Assembly (NCBI GenBank): GCA_043739385.1
Contig: JAYUED010000166.1
Coordinates: forward strand, 22,120-86,119
DNA from: Defluviibacillus sp043739385
GTDB taxonomy: Bacteria; Pseudomonadota; Gammaproteobacteria; Burkholderiales; Burkholderiaceae_C
Reading direction: 5' to 3'
Length of the DNA: 64,000 nt
Positions within the stretch are counted from its first letter, which is position 1. Each line of letters begins with the position of its first letter. The notes beneath the pieces were generated by a model, which saw only the letters and a list, made by a program, of their open reading frames with translations, was not told the DNA's origin and made no database searches. Shown piece after piece: positions 1 through 8,481 of the stretch. Made by a program: the position numbers and the translations under genes.

Positions 1-280
1 TCAATATATAAAGCGACGTACTATCAGGTACTACCGGTAATTTAAAGTCCTTTGGGTTGTCCTCGGTTGTGAAAAGTGAAGTTACTCAAACTTTAATGTT
101 GAGGTAGATACTTGTTGCCTGCTTGGGCGCAGGTGTCCACAATTCAGTTAACTTTCGGCGCGGCCTAAATGTAAAAGCAAAGTCTACGATCCACGATAAA
201 TCGCAGTCCATACGCTAAGCTTGTCTAGAATTTCGAGCTGCTTATTACTCATTCATTCCAATTATTCAGGATATTCTCAT

Positions 281-1327
281 ATGCCCAATCACCACTTACT
301 CTTGCTGCCTAGCTCTGGGTACGCGCATCTACAAAGCAATCAGGTGAATCGCAGTGCGTGGTCGATCTGTTGCGCTTGGCTAGTTTTCTGTGCCTGTTCA
401 CTATTTTCAAGCTTTTCGCATGCCACTGAAAAACACCCCGTCGCAGTGGATATTGGTATCTTCTTGAACAGCATCCCTTCAGTTGCACTGAAGGATCGGA
501 AATTTCAGGCGGACTTCAACGTCTGGTTTCGCTGGGCCGACGACAGCCTAAATCCCCTTGAAAGCTTCGGTGTGGTGGACGGGCAAATCGATCTTAAAGA
601 GGAGTTGGTCAAAAAGAAAATTGGCGATGCCAACTATGGCTTGTACCGGGTCGTGGCTACCATCCACAACAACTTTGACTTATCCAAATATCCGCTGGAT
701 GACCACTTGCTGAAGATCCAGATCGAAGACGGTAGATTCGACCATAATCAAATGGTATATCGCGCCGACACAACAAATTCTGGTGCCAGTGATCGAGTTC
801 ACGTGCCAGGTTGGGACGTGGGGCATCTCAATACCCTTGTGGAAGCTGCAAGCTACCCTACCAATTTTGGTGATTTGAGCACCTCGAATACCAAGGCCTC
901 TATTTATTCGCGCTTCACCTATTCCGTTGATTTGCACCGTAATGGCTACGGTAATTTTTTCAAGCTGTTTTCGATGCTATTTTTTGCTGGCCTGCTGTCA
1001 TTCTTTGCATTTCGGGTGCGTTCTGATTACTTGGATTCGCGATTGGCACTTATAGTTTCTGGCATATTCATGGCCGCCATTACAGCCAACATGATTTCAT
1101 CAGCGCTGCCGGAGACAGACTCGCTCGACATGGCCGAAAAACTGTATTTCGCCACCATGGGGTTTATTCTCGTGACCTGTTTAGCCAGCCTGTTTACCTT
1201 CAAGGCCTACTTAAGTGGCCAAGAGGAGCAAGCCCGTTTGCTTTCCCGCCGCTTGGGTGCAGCCCTTCCGATCGCTTATGTTCTGGTGAATATTCTGATC
1301 GTCGTCTTGTCCCACAACGAGATTTAA
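281..1327 (+). CDS. Pentameric ligand-gated ion channel-like membrane protein
   Basis: The protein has a secretion signal, a periplasmic beta-rich domain and four C-terminal membrane helices, which is the layout of bacterial Cys-loop-type channels (GLIC/ELIC). The ligand domain contains VWFRWADD and, later, FDLSKYPLDDHLLKIQIED, which matches the channel-family F-x-L-x-x-(F/Y)-P-x-D-x-(Q/H) loop. Four hydrophobic segments follow RNGYGNFFK. The second (LALIVSGIFMAAITANMI) ends in SSALPETDS, like the M2-M3 loop of GLIC. The cysteines of the animal Cys-loop are absent, as is usual in bacteria. The start is uncertain: ATG at 281 is used, but GTG at 344 would leave a standard 27-residue signal peptide ending SHA. 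The 3' end faces the next gene 10 bp away. The ligand and the ion are unknown, and the family call rests on motif reading. Confidence 0.68.
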   Translation: MPNHHLLLLPSSGYAHLQSNQVNRSAWSICCAWLVFCACSLFSSFSHATEKHPVAVDIGIFLNSIPSVALKDRKFQADFNVWFRWADDSLNPLESFGVVDGQIDLKEELVKKKIGDANYGLYRVVATIHNNFDLSKYPLDDHLLKIQIEDGRFDHNQMVYRADTTNSGASDRVHVPGWDVGHLNTLVEAASYPTNFGDLSTSNTKASIYSRFTYSVDLHRNGYGNFFKLFSMLFFAGLLSFFAFRVRSDYLDSRLALIVSGIFMAAITANMISSALPETDSLDMAEKLYFATMGFILVTCLASLFTFKAYLSGQEEQARLLSRRLGAALPIAYVLVNILIVVLSHNEI

Positions 1328-1337
1328 ACCAGCAGAT

Positions 1338-2231
1338 TTACTTCTCAGGCAGTGCCCTGCCATACCACGCCAGCACCATGATGAATAGACACACTGCGGT
1401 ACTGGCCTCCACCCAGAAAAACACCAGGTAATCGATGAACGATCCCAAAGGTGGAACGCCGGGCAACATGCCCCGGATGCCTGGCAACACGAACAGCAAA
1501 GCTCCCATCCATATCATTAGGCCAGCTTCGAGCTTTCGTCCCCGGTAGGCGACGTTATAGGTCACCATAGTCGCTGATATGCCTATCAGTAGCATCACGC
1601 CCACCATGAACCAGGCAAAGGCCTTGATCGTCAGCGGCCTCGTCAGGCTTATTTCTACATTGATGTCACTGTCAGCACTGTCTGCCGCCAATGCCGCCTC
1701 GGCGTGAAGCAAGTGATTGTGGGAAAGAAAATTGACCACAAGGGGCAGGGGAGTCTCATTGTCGGCGCCACGATCCATGTAGGCATCGAACTCGAGGTTA
1801 GCTTTGTAGCGGTCGATCGGATAAAGTGCAATGTCGCCGTCCAGCAAGCTCAATGTGAGTTCCACTGGTTGCGGGCGGTGATTTGTCTTCAGGATAATGT
1901 CGCTTTTACCTACGGCATCTGTCAGGATATGAATCTCTCGGCTCACGACACGGTGGTCAGCGCCTAAGATCTCGCCAAACGGATGAAAAACCAATTCAAC
2001 TTTCATCACCCCGCGCCCCGGGTCAGTGGAAGTGACTGTTGCATCAATCTCAAGGCGGGTGGCGGGCGCTGACTTTGCCGCCATCAGGCGTGTGACAGGA
2101 TTGCGATCCTCCTGGAAGAAGGAGCGGATGCCTAATGCGCAACTAACCATGCCAAGCAAAACTATGGCTATTACGACCATTAGCCAAAACCGCTTTGCGC
2201 GGGTGCCCGCAGTCTCATTGTTCGTTGCCAT
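1338..2231 (-). CDS. DUF4436-like membrane protein
   Basis: The 297-residue protein has one N-terminal membrane helix (FWLMVVIAIVLLGMVSCALG), an extracytoplasmic domain of about 180 residues, and three C-terminal helices. The external domain carries LSLLDGDIALYPIDRYKA, and the C-terminus carries PPLGSFIDYLVFFWVEAS. These resemble the DUF4436 family, whose function is unknown. ATG at 2231 is preferred over the in-frame ATG at 2309 because it places the first helix near the N-terminus; neither has a strong ribosome binding site. It converges on the channel-like gene with 10 bp between stops. Both proteins combine an exposed beta-type domain containing a YP-x-D turn with C-terminal helices, but no functional link can be shown from sequence. 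Confidence 0.6.
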   Translation of the reverse strand: MATNNETAGTRAKRFWLMVVIAIVLLGMVSCALGIRSFFQEDRNPVTRLMAAKSAPATRLEIDATVTSTDPGRGVMKVELVFHPFGEILGADHRVVSREIHILTDAVGKSDIILKTNHRPQPVELTLSLLDGDIALYPIDRYKANLEFDAYMDRGADNETPLPLVVNFLSHNHLLHAEAALAADSADSDINVEISLTRPLTIKAFAWFMVGVMLLIGISATMVTYNVAYRGRKLEAGLMIWMGALLFVLPGIRGMLPGVPPLGSFIDYLVFFWVEASTAVCLFIMVLAWYGRALPEK

Positions 2232-2598
2232 GTTTTTTGCTTTTTGATGAAGTAGAAATACTATACAGGCTATGCAGCAGGTTGCTAGGATCGCCGCTAT
2301 CAACACCATGCGTTAGGCATTGAATACGCAAAGCCCCATGTTAGTGTTCAGCCTGTATGACACGCGCAGTTTCCTGTTTAGCTTAATTGATATTTAACGG
2401 CACCGCTGACTACTCATTGAGTCAAACAATAGATGTGTTTGCTCTAGATATTCTTCTGCAATACTTATTAAAATAACTTCATACGATGTATATTATGTAA
2501 AGTTAATAGCATGCAAAAATGCCTAAGGTAAGCAATAGAACATTTACTCTAGGCTGATCTATGCTGGAGCAAGACATGCCCCAGCATAGATAATTCGT
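2232..2598. other. Intergenic region, AT-rich
   Basis: This stretch lies between the 5' end of the DUF4436-like gene and the 3' end of guaA. It is AT-rich from about 2380 to 2550 and must hold the promoter of the leftward DUF4436-like gene, but I cannot pick a convincing -35/-10 pair. The only clear structure is the hairpin at 2559-2589 beyond guaA. Confidence 0.5.
2559..2589 (-). terminator. Hairpin downstream of guaA
   Basis: Arms CTATGCTGG (2559-2567) and CCAGCATAG (2581-2589) are perfectly complementary. Read on the minus strand the stem extends inward through a G-T pair to about 13 bp with a 5-nt loop. It starts 10 nt after the guaA stop. No T run follows, so it may stabilise the 3' end rather than act as a simple intrinsic terminator. 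Confidence 0.55.
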
Positions 2599-4215
2599 CT
2601 ATTCCCACTCAATTGTTGCTGGTGGTTTGCTGGAAACATCGTAAGTAACGCGGTTGATACCCCGCACTTCGTTGATGATTCGGCCAGACACCTTTTTGAG
2701 CAATGCATAAGGTAACTCTGCCCAGTCTGCCGTCATGAAATCACTGGTTTGGACGGCGCGCAGGGCTACTACGTAATCGTAGGTTCGGCCATCGCCCATG
2801 ACGCCCACGCTTTTGACGGGTAAAAACACTGTGAAAGCCTGGCTAGTCAGGTCGTACCAATTTTTACCTGTAGCGGGATCGATAAAGTTACGCAGTTCTT
2901 CGATAAAAATCGCGTCGGCGCGGCGCAGCAGATCTGCGTATTCTTTCTTCACTTCACCCAAAATACGCACGCCCAGGCCCGGACCGGGGAATGGATGGCG
3001 ATAGACCATGTCTGCGGGCAGGCCAAGGGCAACGCCCAGTTCACGCACTTCGTCTTTGAACAAATCACGCAGGGGTTCCAGCAGTTTCAAGCCCAGTTGC
3101 TCGGGCAAGCCGCCTACGTTGTGGTGGCTTTTAATGGTGACGGCTTTTTTACCTTTGCCACCGCCAGACTCGATAACATCAGGATAAATGGTGCCTTGTG
3201 CTAACCATTTAGCTCCTTTTTTCGTAGCATCACCTGATGTAATGACTTTTGCTTGAGCCTTAAACACTTCTACAAATTCGCGCCCGATGATTTTGCGTTT
3301 GGCTTCAGGGTCACTTACGCCTTTAAGATGGCCTAAGAATTGGTCGCTGGCGTCCACCCGGATGACTTTAGCACCGAGCTTGCCAACAAACATGTCCATC
3401 ACCATATCGCCTTCATTCAGACGCAACAGGCCGTGATCGACAAACACGCAGGTGAGTTGGTCGCCAATGGCGCGGTGAATTAGCGCCGCTGCAACAGAAG
3501 AGTCAACGCCGCCGGACAAACCAAGAATTACTTCTTCATCGCCAACCTGCTGTCGAATTAGCGCAATGGCATCAGCAATGTGGTCTCGCATCACCCAATC
3601 GGGCTTGGCACCGCAAATACCAACGACGAAGCGGTCCAACAGCGCCCTGCCCTGCACGGTGTGCGTGACTTCAGGGTGAAATTGCACCGCATAAAAGCGA
3701 CGTGCTTCGTCGGCCATACCTGCTATCGGGCAGGACTCGGTTGACGCCATGAGTTTGAAGCCTGGGGGCAGCTCGGTAACTTTATCGCCGTGGCTCATCC
3801 ACACATTCAACATACCTTGGCCTTCAGGCGTTGTGAAGTCGGCAATGTCCTTAAGTAACGCAGTGTGGCCACGTGCCCGCACATCAGCGGAGCCAAATTC
3901 GCGTTTCAGACCCGTCTCTACTTTTCCGCCCAGTTGGAGCGCCATAGTTTGCATGCCGTAGCAAATTCCCAGCACCGGCACCCCCATCTCAAACACGGCT
4001 TGCGGCGCTCGGTGAGTGCTGTCTTCAGTGACGCTGGCGTGGCTACCAGACAAGATGATGCCTTTGAGCGCACCGTCAGCCGCATAGGCCTTGATCCATT
4101 CGTCAGACACATCGCAGGGATGGACTTCGCAAAACACATGGGCTTCGCGCACGCGCCGGGCAATCAGCTGGGTGACTTGAGAGCCAAAGTCGAGGATGAG
4201 TATCTTTTGGTGCAT
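2599..4215 (-). CDS. guaA: GMP synthase (glutamine-hydrolysing)
   Basis: GuaA converts XMP, glutamine and ATP to GMP, the last step of guanine nucleotide synthesis. The 538-residue protein opens with KILILDFGSQ. The class I amidotransferase nucleophile lies in GVPVLGICYGMQ (C85) and the partner His-Glu in AVQFHPEV. The ATP pyrophosphatase P-loop is LGLSGGVDSSVAA, and the C-terminal dimerisation domain ends TIEWE. A longer frame begins at TTG 4233, but ATG 4215 gives the family N-terminus. GuaB lies 1.8 kb upstream on the same strand. A hairpin with a T run between guaA and the preceding gene suggests guaA has its own promoter or depends on read-through. Confidence 0.97.
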   Translation of the reverse strand: MHQKILILDFGSQVTQLIARRVREAHVFCEVHPCDVSDEWIKAYAADGALKGIILSGSHASVTEDSTHRAPQAVFEMGVPVLGICYGMQTMALQLGGKVETGLKREFGSADVRARGHTALLKDIADFTTPEGQGMLNVWMSHGDKVTELPPGFKLMASTESCPIAGMADEARRFYAVQFHPEVTHTVQGRALLDRFVVGICGAKPDWVMRDHIADAIALIRQQVGDEEVILGLSGGVDSSVAAALIHRAIGDQLTCVFVDHGLLRLNEGDMVMDMFVGKLGAKVIRVDASDQFLGHLKGVSDPEAKRKIIGREFVEVFKAQAKVITSGDATKKGAKWLAQGTIYPDVIESGGGKGKKAVTIKSHHNVGGLPEQLGLKLLEPLRDLFKDEVRELGVALGLPADMVYRHPFPGPGLGVRILGEVKKEYADLLRRADAIFIEELRNFIDPATGKNWYDLTSQAFTVFLPVKSVGVMGDGRTYDYVVALRAVQTSDFMTADWAELPYALLKKVSGRIINEVRGINRVTYDVSSKPPATIEWE

Positions 4216-4238
4216 ATAAAAGGAAAGGAGCAAAAAGC

Positions 4239-4269
4239 AATACGGGCCAGTGGTTAACTGGCCCGTATT
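4239..4269 (-). terminator. Rho-independent terminator after kbp
   Basis: Perfect 13-bp arms, AATACGGGCCAGT and ACTGGCCCGTATT, enclose a 5-nt loop. On the minus strand the stem is followed by GCTTTTTG. It lies 25 nt beyond the kbp stop and 23 nt before the guaA start, so it should separate the guaB-to-kbp transcripts from guaA. Confidence 0.82.
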
Positions 4270-4294
4270 TTCTCAGAGACTGAGGGGCGTTTTA

Positions 4295-4789
4295 TCAAGC
4301 AGCAGGACAACGCAGCACTTGGCCAGGATAAATCTTGTCAGGACTGCTCAGCATGGGCTTGTTAGCTTCAAAAATTAACGGATATTTGTTGGCGTCACCA
4401 TAGACGGCTTTTGCAATTTTGGAGAGATTGTCGCCGCTAACCACGGTGTGGTAGGTGGACTCGTCCGCGGGTTCTGTGGTTTGCATCTCATCTGCTACAC
4501 CAGCCACGCTGTGGACGTTACCGCAACAGACGACGATTTTCTCGCGGATTTCTTGGGTGGCAACGGTGCCCGAAACAGTAACGATCTGGTCGGCACCGTT
4601 GAACGCGATGGTGAGGTCATCGGCAGGTAAATCTTGCGCGCGAAGGTAGGTTTTGATGGCGCCAGTGGCTACAACATTGGCTGCTGCTGCCTTGTCTTCG
4701 TTACTGGGTTCAGCTACGGAGGCCGCGACTTCAGGCGAGTGACCAAATAATTTTTCACCAGCTTCTTTGATAAAAGAAATCATGCCCAT
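4295..4789 (-). CDS. kbp: BON-LysM potassium-binding protein homologue
   Basis: The 164-residue protein aligns by eye over its length with E. coli Kbp (YgaU), a cytoplasmic K+-binding protein. It shares the opening FIKEAGEKLFG, a BON domain at about residues 45-95 with a VSGTVATQEIREKI stretch, and a C-terminal LysM domain starting YHTVVSGDNLSKIA. It ends in the family signature FEANKPMLSSPDKIYPGQVL. ATG 4789 is chosen because GGAG sits 7 nt upstream; an in-frame ATG at 4783 is also possible. The longer frame to 4879 has no support. The gene stands alone between the SCO1-like gene and guaA and ends at a clear terminator. Confidence 0.9.
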   Translation of the reverse strand: MGMISFIKEAGEKLFGHSPEVAASVAEPSNEDKAAAANVVATGAIKTYLRAQDLPADDLTIAFNGADQIVTVSGTVATQEIREKIVVCCGNVHSVAGVADEMQTTEPADESTYHTVVSGDNLSKIAKAVYGDANKYPLIFEANKPMLSSPDKIYPGQVLRCPAA

Positions 4790-4939
4790 GGAGGAGCTCC
4801 GTTCAGTTGCAGTTAAAGAAGGCTGGGTTGTACACCCGGAACGGGCCGGTGTGTTCGTGTGGGTGGCCCAACATAGCAATCAAACTTCCAATGTGTAAAG
4901 TTTTCCACATGCGAAATACCACACCACCACACCACCACA

Positions 4940-5521
4940 TCAGGCCAAAGCAGCTAAACCCTGGAGCAGCTTGACTACTTCGGGGGCCGGAGGGAAATCT
5001 ACCGTGCGCATTGCAAGCTGGCCTCGCCGGTTGAAGTAATAGACCTGTCCAGTGTGGCGGTCAACGCCAGGATTGCGTCCCTGCAAAAAATCCAACCAAG
5101 GATCCAAATCTTTCATAACAGGTACACCTGCCAACCATTGGGAGCCTGTGCTGAACTTTTTCACCCAGGCGGTTAACGCTTTGGGGTCGTCGTTCAGCGG
5201 ATCAATGCTGAGCGACACCAGCTGGGCCCCTGGGATGGCGGGAACCAACGCTGCAATTCTTTGTTGTGCAGAGGCAAACAGTGCTCCTTGAATCGGGCAC
5301 GTTGCGCTGCAGCCTGTGAACATCAACTGCAAAGCGGTTACTTTATCTTTAAGCAGCTCTTGCAACGTGGTCTTACGGCCATCCTGAAGTTGCAACATGG
5401 TGGGTGGCGGGGCGATGGGCGGCGTAACCAGTCCCACGGCGGAATGGGCGTTTAACATCGAATGCATGCCCACGCTGGCCAGTGTGGCTGTGGCAGCTTG
5501 AAGCAGGAGTCGGCGTGAGGT
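4940..5521 (-). CDS. SCO1/SenC-family copper chaperone or thiol protein
   Basis: SCO proteins deliver copper to cytochrome oxidase or act as thiol reductases in the periplasm. This 193-residue form has a Tat-like signal (TSRRLLLQAATATLASVG), then a thioredoxin-fold core with the copper-binding pair in FTGCSATCP and the third ligand histidine in VDRHTGQVYYF. TTG at 5521 is taken as the start: GGAG lies just upstream and the codon overlaps the TGA of the cytochrome gene (TTGA). An ATG at 5563 in the same frame lacks a ribosome binding site. Tight coupling to a c-type cytochrome suggests a shared periplasmic redox role. The oxidase served is not in the window. Confidence 0.82.
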   Translation of the reverse strand, partial: TSRRLLLQAATATLASVGMHSMLNAHSAVGLVTPPIAPPPTMLQLQDGRKTTLQELLKDKVTALQLMFTGCSATCPIQGALFASAQQRIAALVPAIPGAQLVSLSIDPLNDDPKALTAWVKKFSTGSQWLAGVPVMKDLDPWLDFLQGRNPGVDRHTGQVYYFNRRGQLAMRTVDFPPAPEVVKLLQGLAALA

Positions 5522-6051
5522 CAAGAGGTTCTCCGATTTAAATATACCCACACATCGGCGCATTGGGCATCGGTGATGGCGTAATTCGGCATAGTTTGGT
5601 TAATCAACACCAAAGCAGGGTCTATGCCTTGGCGTAACAGCTTGCAAAAGGTTTTCACGTCGTAGGTCGAGGGCGGTCCACCGCGACGCTGTTTAGCTTG
5701 GGTAAGCCAAACGGCGTTCAGGGCCGGGCCAAAACGATTGGAGTCGAGAACCGTCGTGGCAGCTTCTTTGGCCGCTGGCCCCGCTACATGGCAATTAGTG
5801 CAGCGGGTAGCAGCGATGGGTAAAGCCTCATCGTGACCGATCAAGCGTCCACGCAAAGGCTGGTCTGCGCTGGCGTCAAACAATTGCAGCCCTTGCGTCA
5901 CACTTTGCACTTCACGTTGATTTTCACGGACTAAGCCGATGGCAGAAATACCAATTAAAGCTGCTAATACCAGCGCGATCACCCAGGGTTTGGGAGGGGT
6001 AAGCCTGGGTTCCTGCTTTGGTGAAGCACTCAATGCAGGTTTACTCGGCAC
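5521..6051 (-). CDS. Membrane-anchored c-type cytochrome
   Basis: The protein of about 176 residues has a proline-rich N-terminus, one membrane anchor (WVIALVLAALIGISAIGLV) and a periplasmic domain with a single haem motif, CTNCH. The likely axial methionine is in QTMPNYAI, followed by DAQCADVWVYLN. The start is inferred: GTG 6051 lies inside the 3' end of guaB with GAGGCG upstream, giving an 11-nt overlap. ATGs further inside guaB (6093, 6129) are in frame but would add an implausible Cys-rich leader. Its stop overlaps the next start. It probably passes electrons to a terminal acceptor; partners are unknown. Confidence 0.78.
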   Translation of the reverse strand: MPSKPALSASPKQEPRLTPPKPWVIALVLAALIGISAIGLVRENQREVQSVTQGLQLFDASADQPLRGRLIGHDEALPIAATRCTNCHVAGPAAKEAATTVLDSNRFGPALNAVWLTQAKQRRGGPPSTYDVKTFCKLLRQGIDPALVLINQTMPNYAITDAQCADVWVYLNRRTS

Positions 6052-7510
6052 GGTAGTTGGGCGCCTCTTTGGTAATTTGCACATCGTGCACATGGCTTTC
6101 ACGGATGCCGGCGGTAGTGATTTCCACAAACTCAGCCTTGTTCTTCATGTCTTCAATCGTGGCGCAACCACAGTAGCCCATGCTGGCGCGCACTCCACCG
6201 GCCATTTGGAACACGATAGACACCATGGAGCCTTTGTAGGGCACGCGACCTTCGATGCCTTCAGGCACTAATTTGTCTGCATTCGGATTGCCGGTGGTGA
6301 CTTCTTGGAAGTATCTGTCCGCACTGCCCTGCTGCATTGCGCCAATGCTGCCCATGCCCCGGTAGCTTTTGTAGCTGCGGCCCTGGAACAGCACTACTTC
6401 GCCGGGCGCCTCTTCGGTGCCTGCGAACATGCCGCCCATCATTACAGTGCTGGCACCAGCGGCAATGGCTTTGGCGATATCGCCGCTGAAGCGGATTCCA
6501 CCGTCTGCAATCAACGGAATACCTGAGCCAAGAAGCGCGATCGCCACACTGTCAATCGCCATGATTTGTGGCACACCCACACCGGCCACTATGCGGGTGG
6601 TGCAGATAGAGCCAGGACCAATGCCCACTTTGACCGCATCCGCGCCTGCTTCAGCCAGCGCTAACGCTGCCGCGCCAGTGGCAATGTTGCCACCCACTAC
6701 GTCAATGTGTGGGTAGTTACGTTTGACCCAGCGCACGCGCTCAATTACGCCATGGCTATGGCCGTGTGCTGTATCAACAACGATAGCATCTACACCAGCT
6801 CTGGCAAGGGCTTCTACCCGTTCTTCTGTGCCTTCGCCCACGCCCACCGCTGCGCCTACGCGCAAATGACCGGACGTATCGCGTGCGGCATTGGGAAAGC
6901 TGGTTTGCTTGGTGATGTCTTTGACGGTAATCAGGCCCTTGAGCGTGAAACTGTCGTCAATCACCAGCAAACGCTCAAGCTTGAATTTATTCAGCAGTGC
7001 TTTGGCTTCGAGCAGCGTGGTGCCATCGGGCACCGTGATGAGCTTGTCACGCGGCGTCATGATTTCACTGACAGGTGCGTCGTAACGTGTCTCAAAGCGT
7101 AAATCACGCCCGGTCACGATGCCGACGACTTTGCCTCCATCAATCACTGGGAAGCCTGAAATGCCCAACTGCTCAGACATGTCGATCACTTGCCGCACGG
7201 TATGCGACGGTGTAATCACAACCGGGTCACGCAATACGCCCGACTCATAGCGCTTCACGCGGGCCACCTCGGCGGCCTGCTGCTTGATGGTCAGGTTTTT
7301 ATGCACGATCCCAATGCCGCCCTCTTGCGCAATGGCAATTGCCAAACGCGCTTCGGTTACGGTGTCCATCGCGGCTGAGACCAAAGGCAGGTTCAGACTA
7401 ATATTGCGCGAGAACTGAGTTTTAAGAGAAGTGTCCTTAGGAAGGACATGGGAGAACGCTGGCACCAACAAAACATCGTCGAAGGTGAGCGCTTTGCCTA
7501 AAAGACGCAT
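6041..7510 (-). CDS. guaB: IMP dehydrogenase
   Basis: GuaB oxidises IMP to XMP with NAD+, the committed step to GMP, so it and guaA bracket this region. The 489-residue product begins MRLLGKALTFDDVLLVPA. A CBS domain pair (VVITPSHTVRQVIDMSEQLG and the second repeat ending LITVKDITKQ) interrupts the barrel. The catalytic loop with its cysteine is GIGPGSICTTRIVAG, and the flap region holds YRGMGSIGAM. ATG 7510 has GGAG 8 nt upstream. The 3' end overlaps the cytochrome start, which suggests a guaB-cytochrome-SCO transcript. It is transcribed away from the SDR gene, so 7511-7674 holds both promoters. Confidence 0.97.
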   Translation of the reverse strand: MRLLGKALTFDDVLLVPAFSHVLPKDTSLKTQFSRNISLNLPLVSAAMDTVTEARLAIAIAQEGGIGIVHKNLTIKQQAAEVARVKRYESGVLRDPVVITPSHTVRQVIDMSEQLGISGFPVIDGGKVVGIVTGRDLRFETRYDAPVSEIMTPRDKLITVPDGTTLLEAKALLNKFKLERLLVIDDSFTLKGLITVKDITKQTSFPNAARDTSGHLRVGAAVGVGEGTEERVEALARAGVDAIVVDTAHGHSHGVIERVRWVKRNYPHIDVVGGNIATGAAALALAEAGADAVKVGIGPGSICTTRIVAGVGVPQIMAIDSVAIALLGSGIPLIADGGIRFSGDIAKAIAAGASTVMMGGMFAGTEEAPGEVVLFQGRSYKSYRGMGSIGAMQQGSADRYFQEVTTGNPNADKLVPEGIEGRVPYKGSMVSIVFQMAGGVRASMGYCGCATIEDMKNKAEFVEITTAGIRESHVHDVQITKEAPNYRAE

Positions 7511-7674
7511 GGTATAGCTCCAAAAACAGGATTGTACTTTGCGCGCACTTGCGAACAGCGCCCGATGACGCATCGCTCTGCGATCCCTTCACTTTCCTCC
7601 ACTTCCCTCGCTTCCATTTACCATTACTGGGTTCAGCTGTTGCAGCGTCATCCACTAAGACAAAGGATCAATCC

Positions 7675-8436
7675 ATGCGCGTTCTATCTAAATCTATCAT
7701 CGTTACCGGCTCTGGTGGTGGCATTGGCGAAGGCATTGCCAAGCGGCTCGCAGAGGAAGGTGCACATATCATCGTAAACGACGTCAATGCTGAGTCGGGC
7801 GAAAAAGTGACCGCAAAGATTGTGGCAGCTGGTGGTATTGCTTCTTTTTTTGCAGCAGACATGACTAAAACTGTGGATGTGCAAGCCCTGATCGCCGCTG
7901 CAGTCGCACGCTATGGCAAGCTGGATGTCATGGTCAACAATGCCGGCTGGACGCACCGTAACCGCCCTGCCCTCGAGGTCAGCGAAGACGAGTTCGACAA
8001 GTGCTATGCCGTCAACATGAAAAGCATCTACCTCGCCACAATCCATGCCGTACCGGTGTTCCGAGCGGGCGGCGGCGGCAGTTTCATTAACATTGCCTCC
8101 ACCGCCGGTATCCGCCCTCGTCCAGGTTTGACCTGGTACAACGGGAGCAAAGGTGCAGTCATCACCACCAGCAAATCTTTGGCAGCAGAATTGGGGCCAG
8201 AAAATATCCGCGTGAACTGTATCAATCCGGTTTTTAACCCCGAAACGGGTCTTTCCACTGCGTTCGCCGGTGGCCCGCTGGACGAAGAGCGCAAAGCCAA
8301 GTTCCGCGCCAGCATTCCGCTAGGACGCTTCTCCACCGCGCTGGACGTTGCTAACGCAGCGCTGTATTTGGCCAGCGATGAGGCTGCGTTCATCAGTGGC
8401 GTGTGCATTGAGGTTGATGGGGCGAGGTGTGTTTGA
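7675..8436 (+). CDS. Short-chain dehydrogenase/reductase
   Basis: This 253-residue classical SDR has the Rossmann motif TGSGGGIGEGIA near residues 11-22, NNAG near 88-91, an IASTAG serine region and the catalytic YNGSK near residue 156. The N-terminal Asp-based pocket (IIVNDVN) suggests NAD(H) preference, which is an inference. The start is set by AGGA 8 nt before ATG 7675; the upstream frame extension to 7549 is in guaB promoter sequence. Substrate cannot be told from sequence; related proteins are often labelled 3-oxoacyl reductase or glucose dehydrogenase without proof. It precedes moaA by 45 bp and may be co-transcribed with it. Confidence 0.88.
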   Translation: MRVLSKSIIVTGSGGGIGEGIAKRLAEEGAHIIVNDVNAESGEKVTAKIVAAGGIASFFAADMTKTVDVQALIAAAVARYGKLDVMVNNAGWTHRNRPALEVSEDEFDKCYAVNMKSIYLATIHAVPVFRAGGGGSFINIASTAGIRPRPGLTWYNGSKGAVITTSKSLAAELGPENIRVNCINPVFNPETGLSTAFAGGPLDEERKAKFRASIPLGRFSTALDVANAALYLASDEAAFISGVCIEVDGARCV

Positions 8437-8481
8437 CGTTGCCCACATAACAGTGCACAGAACAGCTAAGCTTATGACCTC

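Noticed and set aside
1..280. Possible gene remnant at the left edge
   Set aside because: No open frame with recognisable sequence and no clear promoter; left as plain intergenic.
4918..4942. CCACACCA-type 8-nt triplicate before the SCO1 stop
   Set aside because: Only three short imperfect copies next to a coding end; likely chance low complexity.
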